A DNA stretch of 64,000 bases from assembly GCA_002281735.1 (NCBI GenBank), contig NCGK01000003.1:62001-126000 (forward strand), given 5' to 3'. Both the position numbers and the translations under genes were made by a program. Shown here piece by piece: positions 1 through 7,176 of this stretch. The first letter of the stretch is position 1. Each line of letters begins with the position of its first letter. Under the pieces are notes generated by a model that was not told where the DNA came from, did no database searches, and saw only the letters and a program-made list of their open reading frames with translations. Source of the DNA: Gammaproteobacteria bacterium 28-57-27 (GTDB lineage Bacteria > Pseudomonadota > Gammaproteobacteria > Halothiobacillales > Halothiobacillaceae).

Positions 1-1464
1 GGCGGTGGCCTTGGCGCGTTCGCGTTCAGCCTTGCGGCGAGCGGCGGCTTCGGCTTTTTCGCGCGCTTCCTGTTCGAGACGCGTTTTGCGCGCGCTAGTG
101 AGCTGGCGGATGGATTCCTGACGCAGCTTGCCGCGCTCGCGGACGGTCAGCTCGCCCTTGGCATAGTCAAAGTAGTGCGATAGCGGGATATGCGCCGGGC
201 AAACGTAGCTGCACGAGCCGCAGCTAATACAGTCTTTCAGCCCCTGCACCGCGTCCAGCTCGCCGACGCGGATATTGGCCGACATTTCAAACGGCATCAG
301 GTTCATCGGGCAGGCGGATACGCACTGACCGCAGCGGATGCAGGGCGAGGGTTGTTCCTTGGCGATTTCATGCGCGCCGAGGGCAAGAATGCCGCTGCTG
401 CCCTTGATGATCGGTGCATCCAGCGAAGGCAGTTGCAGCCCCATCATCGGCCCGCCCATCAGCAGGCGTGCCGGGGTTTCGCGCAGACCGCCGCAATGTT
501 CGACCAGCAGGCGTGCCGGTGTGCCGAGCAGCACTTCGAGGTTACGCGGACGGGCAACGGCGCCGCCCGCTACGGTGACCACGCGCGAAATCAGCGGGCG
601 GCCAAAGCGCACGGCCTGCTGAATGGCGTACAGGGTTCCGACGTTGTGCACCAGCACGCCGACATCGGCGCTGCGTCCATCGCTGGGCACTTCCTGCCCG
701 GTGAGCACATGGATCAACTGCCGATCCGAGCCCATCGGATAGCGCGTAGGCAGGGCGATCACTTCAATGGCGGGCACCTCTGCCGCTGCCCGGCGCATGG
801 CTTCAATCGCCGCCGGTTTGTTGTTTTCGATGCCACACAGCGCTTTTTTTGCACCCACAGCGTGCAGCACGATGCGGATGCCTTCGATGATCTTGGCGGC
901 GCGCTCGCGCATCAAGCGGTCATCGCAGCTCAAGTAAGGCTCGCACTCCGAACCGTTGACCAGCAGGGTATGCACCTGTGAACGCTGCCCGAGTAGCATT
1001 TTCACCGAAGAGGGGAAGGTCGCCCCGCCCATGCCGACCACCCCGGCGGCGGACACGCGTTCGGCGATCTGCGCCGGGGTCAGGCTGAAGGGATCGGTTT
1101 CGGCGCATTCGATCCAGCGATCTTCGCCGTCTGGCTCCAGCGAGACGCTGAGTACGCCCAGACCGGACGGGTGCGGCGCAGGGTAGTCGCTGATGGCGAC
1201 CACCGTACCCGAGGTTGGCGCATGCACCGGGGCGCTGATATTGCCCTGGCGCGCGCCGAGCAGCTCACCCTTGAGCACATGTTGGCCGACGCTGACCACC
1301 GGCTTGGCCGGGGCGCCGCTGTGTTGCAGCAGCGGAATGTGCAATATGGCGGGCAGGGGCAGGCGCTCAATATCTTGCGGTGAGGTGGCCTGCTTGCGCG
1401 CATCGGGGTGTACGCCCCAGCGCACCATGGTGCGTCGGATGATAGGGTGATTGAGTATGTTCAT
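1..1464 (-). CDS. rnfC: RnfC, ion-translocating electron transport complex subunit C (partial, runs off left edge)
   Basis: Peripheral NADH/ferredoxin-side subunit of the Rnf complex, which uses the ion gradient to drive electrons to low-potential ferredoxin, here probably for nitrogenase. 488 codons are visible from an ATG at 1464 and the frame is open to base 1, so the C-terminus is missing. Seen: a GMGGATFPSS segment of the NADH/FMN-binding fold, two ferredoxin-type cysteine clusters (CIRCGQC...CP near 300-345 and CISCGSC...CP near 196-235), and the start of the Ala/Lys/Glu-rich helical tail typical of gammaproteobacterial RnfC. It follows rnfB by 28 bp on the same strand; rnfD, G and E would lie beyond the edge. 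Confidence 0.93.
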   Translation of the reverse strand, partial: MNILNHPIIRRTMVRWGVHPDARKQATSPQDIERLPLPAILHIPLLQHSGAPAKPVVSVGQHVLKGELLGARQGNISAPVHAPTSGTVVAISDYPAPHPSGLGVLSVSLEPDGEDRWIECAETDPFSLTPAQIAERVSAAGVVGMGGATFPSSVKMLLGQRSQVHTLLVNGSECEPYLSCDDRLMRERAAKIIEGIRIVLHAVGAKKALCGIENNKPAAIEAMRRAAAEVPAIEVIALPTRYPMGSDRQLIHVLTGQEVPSDGRSADVGVLVHNVGTLYAIQQAVRFGRPLISRVVTVAGGAVARPRNLEVLLGTPARLLVEHCGGLRETPARLLMGGPMMGLQLPSLDAPIIKGSSGILALGAHEIAKEQPSPCIRCGQCVSACPMNLMPFEMSANIRVGELDAVQGLKDCISCGSCSYVCPAHIPLSHYFDYAKGELTVRERGKLRQESIRQLTSARKTRLEQEAREKAEAAARRKAERERAKATA

Positions 1465-1492
1465 GACATTTCGGCTCTCGTTCGCCACGGCA

Positions 1493-2023
1493 TCACGCTG
1501 CGACGGCTGGCTTGTGCCAGATCCAGGATTGCAGCGTCACGGGCATTGGCGTCATGTTCACCGCCATGGTCGGGCATACATCCACGCACTTGCCGCAGCC
1601 GGTGCAGGCTTCGCGCAACACGTTATGAATCTGCTTGGGCGCGCCGACGATGGCATCGGTCGGACAGACGCGGAAGCACTTGGTGCAGCCGATGCACAGC
1701 TCCTCTTCCACGACTGCCAGCATCGGCACGCTCTCTTTCATACCCGAGGTTACGGCCTCCACGCCCAGCTTGTCGGCCAACTGGCGCACCAGCGCGCTGC
1801 CACCGGGCGGGCAGAGGGTGACCGGCGCGTTACCGCTGGCCAGCGCAGCGGCGGCGGGGCCGCAACCGGGAAAGCCACACTGGCCGCATTGCGAACCGGG
1901 CAGCATGGCCTCGATTTCACTGGCCAGGCCATCGTCCTGTTCGACGCGCAGAAAGCGCGCGGCGAGACCGAGTCCGAGACCCAGTGCGACTCCAAGGGCG
2001 GTCAAGCTGATGACGGCGATCAT
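1493..2023 (-). CDS. rnfB: RnfB, Rnf complex iron-sulfur subunit
   Basis: 176-residue membrane-anchored Fe-S subunit that passes electrons from the Rnf complex toward ferredoxin. One N-terminal membrane helix (about residues 2-24) is followed by the RnfB four-cysteine cluster (C46, C49, C54, C71, in GSQCGQCGFPGC...LCPPGG) and a 2[4Fe-4S] ferredoxin domain (C110/113/116/120 and C140/143/146/150). Length fits the family. The ATG at 2023 is preceded by a strong Shine-Dalgarno (GGAGG on the minus strand). It lies between rnfA and rnfC in the usual order. Confidence 0.95.
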   Translation of the reverse strand: MIAVISLTALGVALGLGLGLAARFLRVEQDDGLASEIEAMLPGSQCGQCGFPGCGPAAAALASGNAPVTLCPPGGSALVRQLADKLGVEAVTSGMKESVPMLAVVEEELCIGCTKCFRVCPTDAIVGAPKQIHNVLREACTGCGKCVDVCPTMAVNMTPMPVTLQSWIWHKPAVAA

Positions 2024-2089
2024 GTGAGTAGCCTCCCTAGAACCTGTTTACGCTCGCACGGATGGACTGAGCGTTGATATACAAAATGC

Positions 2090-2148
2090 GTAGGTGCGAA
2101 TTCATTCGCACAATTCAGGCGCGTTTGTGCGAATGAATTCGCACCTAC
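2090..2148. repeat. Perfect 24-bp inverted repeat in the rnfA-rnfB gap
   Basis: Arms at 2090-2113 and 2125-2148 are perfectly complementary, with an 11-base loop. The core reads GGTGCGAATTCATTCGCAC. It sits between two genes of one operon, so it is more likely a dispersed REP-like palindrome or an RNA-processing hairpin than a terminator, as no T-run follows on the minus strand. Confidence 0.8.
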
Positions 2149-2180
2149 AATCCAATTCAAAACCAAGGCGTATCCTCCGC

Positions 2181-2762
2181 TCAGGCGATCTTTAGACCGG
2201 CAAAACCCATAAAGGCCAGCGACAACAGTCCAGCGGCGATAAACCCGATCGGCGCACCGGCAAACGTGGCCGGAACCTGCGCCAGCGCCATGCGTTCGCG
2301 CAGGCCAGCGAACATCACCAGCGCCAGCGAAAAGCCCAGCGCCGAACCGAAGCCGTACAGCAGAGTGTGCAGGAAACTACCGCCTTCCATCGCCGTGAGC
2401 AGCGCCACGCCAAGCACCGCGCAGTTGGTGGTAATCAGCGGTAGGTAGATGCCAAGCACCTGATAAAGTGCAGGGGCGCTCTTGCGGATCACCATTTCGG
2501 TAAACTGCACGGAGGCGGCGATCACCAGAATGAAGGCCAGGGTGCGCAGGTATTCGATGCCAAAGGGTTCGAGCAGCCAGTGCTCCAGCATCCAGGTCGT
2601 GGCAGTAGCCAGGGTGAGCACGAAGGTGGTGGCCAGCGACATGCCGATGGCGCTGTCGATTTTTTTCGACACCCCCATAAACGGGCAGAGGCCGAGAAAC
2701 TTCACCAGCACCACGTTGTTCACCAGGGCGGTGCCAAGCAACAGCAGCAGGTATTCGCTCAT
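2181..2762 (-). CDS. rnfA: RnfA, Rnf complex integral membrane subunit
   Basis: 193-residue, six-helix membrane subunit that forms part of the ion and electron channel of the Rnf complex. I chose the ATG at 2762 ([19 protein letters not shown]), which gives the exact usual family length. The frame stays open another 56 codons upstream but that stretch has no membrane character. Typical RnfA segments are present: [16 protein letters not shown] and the late [10 protein letters not shown] motif. It is the first gene of the leftward rnf operon, downstream of a NifA-type site and a sigma-54-like promoter. Confidence 0.96.
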   Translation of the reverse strand: MSEYLLLLLGTALVNNVVLVKFLGLCPFMGVSKKIDSAIGMSLATTFVLTLATATTWMLEHWLLEPFGIEYLRTLAFILVIAASVQFTEMVIRKSAPALYQVLGIYLPLITTNCAVLGVALLTAMEGGSFLHTLLYGFGSALGFSLALVMFAGLRERMALAQVPATFAGAPIGFIAAGLLSLAFMGFAGLKIA

Positions 2763-2795
2763 TTTGTGTGTTCCGCTCGAATTTTTCCCTAGTGA

Positions 2796-2811
2796 AGCAT
2801 TTCTTATACCA
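2796..2811 (-). promoter_or_regulatory. Candidate sigma-54 promoter of rnfA
   Basis: On the minus strand the bases read TGGTATAAGAAATGCT. This keeps the essential GG-N10-GC spacing of the -24/-12 sigma-54 promoter, although the full consensus (TGGCAC-N5-TTGCW) is matched only partly. It lies 34 bp upstream of the rnfA start and about 130 bp from the NifA-type site at 2931, the usual arrangement for a NifA-activated promoter. Inference from motif and context only. Confidence 0.55.
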
Positions 2812-2930
2812 AGTGTCCCTGTATTCATTGGGTCATTAAAAAGATTTTGTATAACAGTTAGTTGGGTGGGTATAGATCCTTTTTGGCTTGTGTGGGTGAG
2901 TAGGGGCGGATGTGGTGGATTTGTGTTCAT

Positions 2931-2946
2931 TGTCGGTTTTGCGACA
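2931..2946. promoter_or_regulatory. NifA upstream activator site (TGT-N10-ACA) for the rnf operon
   Basis: Exact TGT-N10-ACA match; the flanks extend it to a palindrome TTGTCG-N6-CGACAA. NifA binds such sites 80-150 bp upstream of sigma-54 promoters, which fits the distance to the rnfA promoter candidate. In Azotobacter the nif-linked rnf1 operon is known to be co-regulated with nitrogen fixation. Confidence 0.6.
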
Positions 2947-2999
2947 AAGGTATTGGGTTATCTCGGGTGCCTAAGTGGCTTGAGGGGCTAGGGTTTGGT

Positions 3000-3579
3000 G
3001 GACTCGTCATAGCGAGTGGTAGGCCTTTTCCGTCCTCTTTGAAGCCGGCGTGGACTGGCCTTGTGGAAGCCGGGTACACGCCCCCGAGACCACGCCCCTG
3101 CGGGGTTCCCGTGCCCGACATGGCCATCGAAGGGTCGGCCTGAACGGGGCATTCTTGCCCCGACAGGCCTCAAACCGCATCCATGCGGTTTGACCCTCCG
3201 CTGTCCACGCCGGTCACGGCGCGGTCAAGGGGGAGGGAAAACCACGGCGCGCCATCCATGGCGCTTTTACCCAGCTTCCACAGGCCAAACCACCCCTTTT
3301 CATCGTTCCCACGCTCCAGCGTGGGAATGCAGCCCTAGACGCTCCGGCGTCGTGCCGCATCCATAACGCGCCGCTGGAGCGGCAAGGCATTGCGTTCCAC
3401 GCTGGAGCGTGGGAACGATAAAAAAAGCTGCGCTGCTGGTCACGCTCACGCGCCAAACCCCCCTTTCAAAATCAGCCCAACCATCCGTCACGTCATAAAA
3501 GGCCTAAAAATTGCATGGCATTTTCCATAAGTGCGGGCAGAATGACCGGTACACAGGCAGGCAGGATGACGGAGTGGGT
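3000..3579. repeat. Non-coding gap rnfA-nifL filled with hairpin repeats
   Basis: No gene is supported here. Hairpins seen: GGGGCATTCTTGCCCC at 3146-3161; a 22-base palindrome at 3171-3192 with an ATCCAT loop; GCGCCATCCATGGCGC at 3249-3264, followed by TTTT; and two copies of a CGTTCCCACGCT/AGCGTGGGAACG palindrome at 3304-3329 and 3393-3417. The ATCCAT/ATGGAT loop is shared with the last hairpin of the larger repeat at 17996-18152. The last palindrome recurs at 54593-54618. Confidence 0.7.
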
Positions 3580-5151
3580 ATGGCTAAGCTGGAAAAAATG
3601 ACCAAGCGCTTTCCGACCGGGGTGTTTTTGGCGGCGGTCGAGCAGTCTTCGGTGGCGATTTCGATTACCGATGCCGAGGCGAAAATCCTCTATGTGAATG
3701 CGGCCTTTTGCGAGGTCACAGGCTACGGTCTGGACGAGACCTTGGGGCGTAATGAGTCGATTCTTTCTGACAAGCACACTCCGCCGCAGGTGTACCGGGA
3801 GATGTGGTCGAGTCTGGTGGCGCGCAGGCCGTGGAGCGGGCGTTTGGTCAACCGACGCAAGGATGGCACGCGCTACCTGGCTGACTTGACCATCTCGCCA
3901 GTGACTGATGTGGCCGATGGCTCGCTGTATTTCCTCGGTATGCACCGCGATGTAACTGCTTTACATCGTCTGGTGCGCGAGCTGCGCAACCAGAAGCTGC
4001 TGGTGGAAACGGTGGTGGATTCCGCGCCGATGGCGCTGGCGCTGCTGGATACCGAACAGCGCGTGGTGCTGGACAACCTCGAATACAAAAACATGGCTGC
4101 CGATCTTGGGGATGGCGAGCCTGCGTTGCGTGTGCTGGAGGCCTTGCGCGCGTCCAGTGGCATGGTGCTCGATCCGTCTGCACCCGCAGGCTGTTCGCCG
4201 GGCGAGGGGCTGACCGGGCGCGAGATCGAGCTGAAGCGCGCCGATGGCTCCAGTCGTTGGTATGCCTGTTCGGTGCGTTGCTTCGAGGAAGAAGATGCCA
4301 GCGCCGATGCCTTTTTCGACCCGCAGGCGAAAAGCTTTTTGCTGCTGGCAATGAACGATATTACCCAAGCGCGCCGCCAGCAGGAGCAGGAGCGCTTGAA
4401 CGCCTTGCGCGCGGTGCTGGCCGAAAGCGAGCGCCTGCAACAGTTGCGTGAGGCGATTGCCGGGGCGATTTTCCAGATGCAGATACCGCTCAACCTGATC
4501 GGTGCGGCTTCGGCCATGTTGGCACGGCAGCAGGCCGGAGGGGATTTGCAGGCGCTGAACGGTGTGCTGACGCAAGCCATGCAGACCGGGCAGGCAGCGC
4601 TGGATACCTTGCGTCAGGGTATGCCGGAGGCCATGTCAGAAGATGAAAGCATGCTCAATCTGAATATGCTGCTGCGCGAAGTACTGGCTCTGCTGACCGA
4701 GTCGATCCTGGCCGAGGGTATCGTGGTGGACTGGCAACCGGCCTATGCCCTGCCGCCGATACGCGGGCGGGCGACCCAGTTGCGTCAGATGTTCAAACAG
4801 TTGATGCAGAACGCCATTGATGCGCTACGTCAGTCGCGCAGCCCTCTGCGCGAGTTACGCGTGACCAGCGAACGCAAGGATGGAACCCTGATTGTCAGTA
4901 TCAGCGACAGCGGCACGGGCATTCCGCATGAATTGCGGCGCAAGGTGTTCGAGCCGTTTTTCACTACCCGGCGCGCGGGCGGTGGGCATGTCGGCATGGG
5001 GCTGACCCTGGCGCAGGATGTGGCGATGGGGCATGGCGGCTGGCTGGAAATCGACGATGAATACGCGCCTGGATGCCGGGTATGGGTCGGTTTACCCGTG
5101 TCCACGACGAGCGCGGAGACGGTGTTGGAACAGGAAGGAGAGACGTCATGA
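3580..5151 (+). CDS. nifL: NifL, redox/nitrogen-sensing anti-activator of NifA
   Basis: Flavoprotein that binds and silences NifA under oxygen or fixed nitrogen. 523 residues from the ATG at 3580, chosen because GGAG lies just upstream; an ATG at 3511 in frame has no good ribosome site. An N-terminal PAS domain (AISITDAEAKILYVN, NESILS, PWSGRLVNRRKDGT, YFLGMHRD) matches the FAD-binding PAS1 of Azotobacter NifL. A second PAS, a coiled linker and a C-terminal GHKL ATPase-like domain (LMQNAIDAL, DSGTGIP, GMGLTLAQ) follow. The phosphoacceptor position reads AIFQMQIPLN, with Phe where Azotobacter NifL has His, consistent with no kinase activity. The stop overlaps the nifA start (ATGA). Confidence 0.93.
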   Translation: MAKLEKMTKRFPTGVFLAAVEQSSVAISITDAEAKILYVNAAFCEVTGYGLDETLGRNESILSDKHTPPQVYREMWSSLVARRPWSGRLVNRRKDGTRYLADLTISPVTDVADGSLYFLGMHRDVTALHRLVRELRNQKLLVETVVDSAPMALALLDTEQRVVLDNLEYKNMAADLGDGEPALRVLEALRASSGMVLDPSAPAGCSPGEGLTGREIELKRADGSSRWYACSVRCFEEEDASADAFFDPQAKSFLLLAMNDITQARRQQEQERLNALRAVLAESERLQQLREAIAGAIFQMQIPLNLIGAASAMLARQQAGGDLQALNGVLTQAMQTGQAALDTLRQGMPEAMSEDESMLNLNMLLREVLALLTESILAEGIVVDWQPAYALPPIRGRATQLRQMFKQLMQNAIDALRQSRSPLRELRVTSERKDGTLIVSISDSGTGIPHELRRKVFEPFFTTRRAGGGHVGMGLTLAQDVAMGHGGWLEIDDEYAPGCRVWVGLPVSTTSAETVLEQEGETS

Positions 5152-6743
5152 CAAAGCCGCTCTCCGAGGTGCGCATGGCGTTTCTCGACGAAGCGCTGGA
5201 AACGCTGTACCGCGTCAGTCATGTGCTTTCGCGCTCGCTGGATCTGCAATCCACCCTCAGTGAGGTGCTCAAGGCGCTGGATGAGGGCGGCATGACGCGC
5301 GGCCTGGTCACGCTGACCACGCCGGAAGGCGATCTGCGGGTGCATGCGGTGCATGGCCTGCCTTCGTCCCGCGCCGAATCGGTGCGTTACGAGCGCGGCG
5401 AGGGCGTGGTGGGGCTGATTCTCGAACGCGGTCAGGCGGTGGTGCTCGAACGTGTGGCCGACGAGCGGCGTTTTCTCGACCGCCTGCGCCTTTATGATGC
5501 AGGGCTGCCCTTTATCGGCGTGCCCATTCGTCTGGCCGGAACGCTGGTCGGCGTGCTGGCCGCTCAGCCGGATACACCCGCTGATGGCATGTTGGATGAG
5601 CGCGTGCGCCTGATGGAAATGGTGGCCAACCTGATCGGGCAAAGCGTGCGTCTGGCCGATCAGGTGGCGCGCGAACGCCGCGATTTGACCGAAGAGCGCG
5701 ACAACCTGCGGCGCACCGTGCGCGGCCAGTTTGGTTTCTCCAATATCGTCGGCCATGCCGAGAAAATGCAGCGCGTGTTCGATCAGGTGCGCCAGGTGGC
5801 GAAGTGGAATACCACGGTGCTGATTCGCGGCGAAACCGGCACCGGCAAGGAGCTGATCGCTCACGCCATTCACTACAACTCACCGCGCGCGGCGGGAGCC
5901 TTCGTCAAAATCAACTGCGCCGCCTTGCCGGAAAGCCTGCTTGAATCCGAGCTGTTCGGTCACGAAAAAGGCGCGTTCACCGGTGCGGTGGCGCAACGCA
6001 AGGGGCGTTTCGAGCAGGCCGACGGCGGTTCGTTATTTCTCGACGAGATCGGCGAGGTTTCCCCCGCCTTTCAGGCCAAGTTGCTGCGCGTATTGCAGGA
6101 AGGTGAGCTGGAACGCATCGGCGGTGCGCGCACCATCAAGGTCGATGTGCGCGTGATCGCCGCCACCCACCGCGACCTGGAAAGCGATGTGGAAAGCGGC
6201 AAATTCCGCGAAGACCTGTATTACCGCCTCAATGTCATGCCGATTCATGTCCCCGCCCTGCGCGAGCGCATGGAAGACATCCCGGAAATCGCGCATTTTC
6301 TGATCGGCAAGATCGGGCGCGGTCAGGGACGCGAGCTGAAAATCACCGAAAGCGCCTTGCGCGTGCTGCAACATCATGACTGGCCGGGCAATGTGCGCGA
6401 GCTGGAAAACTGCCTGGAGCGCGCCGCCGTAATGTGCGACAGCGGCGTGATTGACCGCGAGCAGGTGCTGATGACCGGAATGGAAGAGGGCATGGGGCGC
6501 GGTGCAGCACCCAGTACCCCGTCCAGCTCCCTGACTAGATCACCGACTAGCGCCTTGGCCAGCGAACGCCACAACGCCATGCCGGAGCTCGACGATCCCG
6601 ACATGGACGAGCGCGAACGGGTGATCGCCGCGCTGGAGCAATCCGGCTGGGTGCAGGCCAAGGCCGCCCGCCTGCTCGACATGACCCCGCGCCAAATTGC
6701 TTACCGAATCAAGATCCTCGACATCAAGGTGCGCCAATTCTAA
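5148..6743 (+). CDS. nifA: NifA, sigma-54-dependent activator of nif genes
   Basis: Enhancer-binding protein that activates nif promoters with RNA polymerase-sigma-54. 531 residues. N-terminal GAF domain (about 20-170), AAA+ domain with Walker A GETGTGKE (228-235), the sigma-54-contacting GAFTGA loop (275-280) and Walker B LFLDE (296-300), then a linker and a C-terminal helix-turn-helix ([19 protein letters not shown]). There is no cysteine cluster in the interdomain linker, so it is of the NifL-controlled rather than the oxygen-sensing rhizobial type. The ATG at 5148 overlaps the nifL stop and follows GGAAGGAG, so the two are translationally coupled. Confidence 0.96.
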   Translation: MTKPLSEVRMAFLDEALETLYRVSHVLSRSLDLQSTLSEVLKALDEGGMTRGLVTLTTPEGDLRVHAVHGLPSSRAESVRYERGEGVVGLILERGQAVVLERVADERRFLDRLRLYDAGLPFIGVPIRLAGTLVGVLAAQPDTPADGMLDERVRLMEMVANLIGQSVRLADQVARERRDLTEERDNLRRTVRGQFGFSNIVGHAEKMQRVFDQVRQVAKWNTTVLIRGETGTGKELIAHAIHYNSPRAAGAFVKINCAALPESLLESELFGHEKGAFTGAVAQRKGRFEQADGGSLFLDEIGEVSPAFQAKLLRVLQEGELERIGGARTIKVDVRVIAATHRDLESDVESGKFREDLYYRLNVMPIHVPALRERMEDIPEIAHFLIGKIGRGQGRELKITESALRVLQHHDWPGNVRELENCLERAAVMCDSGVIDREQVLMTGMEEGMGRGAAPSTPSSSLTRSPTSALASERHNAMPELDDPDMDERERVIAALEQSGWVQAKAARLLDMTPRQIAYRIKILDIKVRQF

Positions 6744-7171
6744 TGAGCCAGACTGCAAAACCAGCGTTATTCAACCCCGAACGTGTGCACGAGGGCGGTG
6801 AGCTATTCCTCGCCCGTAGCGACATCGACGACCTGCACCAGAGCTTTGTCGAACTCATCAACCGGCTCGACAGCGTCCCCAGCGACGAATTCGCCGACGA
6901 ATTCGCCCGCCTGCTGGAGCACACGCGCGAGCATTTCGCCCGCGAAGAAGCGCTGATGGTCAAAAGCGGCTTTCCGGCGATTGCCGAACACTGTGCCGAA
7001 CATGGTCGGGTGATCGGTGAAATGAACCAGCTCGAAAAGCGGGTGCGTGTTGGACGACCGATGATGGCGCGCGCTTACGTGCGCGAGCAGTTGCCGGGCT
7101 GGTTTGAACTGCATACGCGCACCATGGATAGCGCGCTGGTGGGGCATATGCGGCAACGGGATTTGGGGTAG
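6743..7171 (+). CDS. Bacteriohemerythrin coupled to nifA
   Basis: 142-residue single-domain hemerythrin-like protein that should bind O2 at a di-iron site. Candidate ligands are visible: H32 (DLHQSF), H64 and E68 (HFAREE), H83/H87 (HCAEH), H124 and D129 (HTRTMD). The ATG overlaps the nifA stop (TAATG), so it is almost certainly co-expressed with the regulator. By context it may deliver, buffer or sense O2 around NifL/NifA or nitrogenase; that role is inference. It ends 5 bp before the end of the convergent reverse transcriptase gene. Confidence 0.85.
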   Translation: MSQTAKPALFNPERVHEGGELFLARSDIDDLHQSFVELINRLDSVPSDEFADEFARLLEHTREHFAREEALMVKSGFPAIAEHCAEHGRVIGEMNQLEKRVRVGRPMMARAYVREQLPGWFELHTRTMDSALVGHMRQRDLG

Positions 7172-7176
7172 GGGGG

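Noticed and set aside
190..981. Long open frame on the plus strand across rnfC
   Set aside because: It is antisense to rnfC, whose frame shows clear ferredoxin motifs; the plus-strand translation is His/Arg/Ala-rich with no family features.
2910..3491. Several short frames in the rnfA-nifL gap
   Set aside because: They overlap hairpin repeats and one another, with no ribosome sites or recognisable protein features.
4830..5873. 347-codon minus-strand frame across nifL/nifA
   Set aside because: Shadow of GC-rich coding sequence; nifL and nifA are certain on the other strand.
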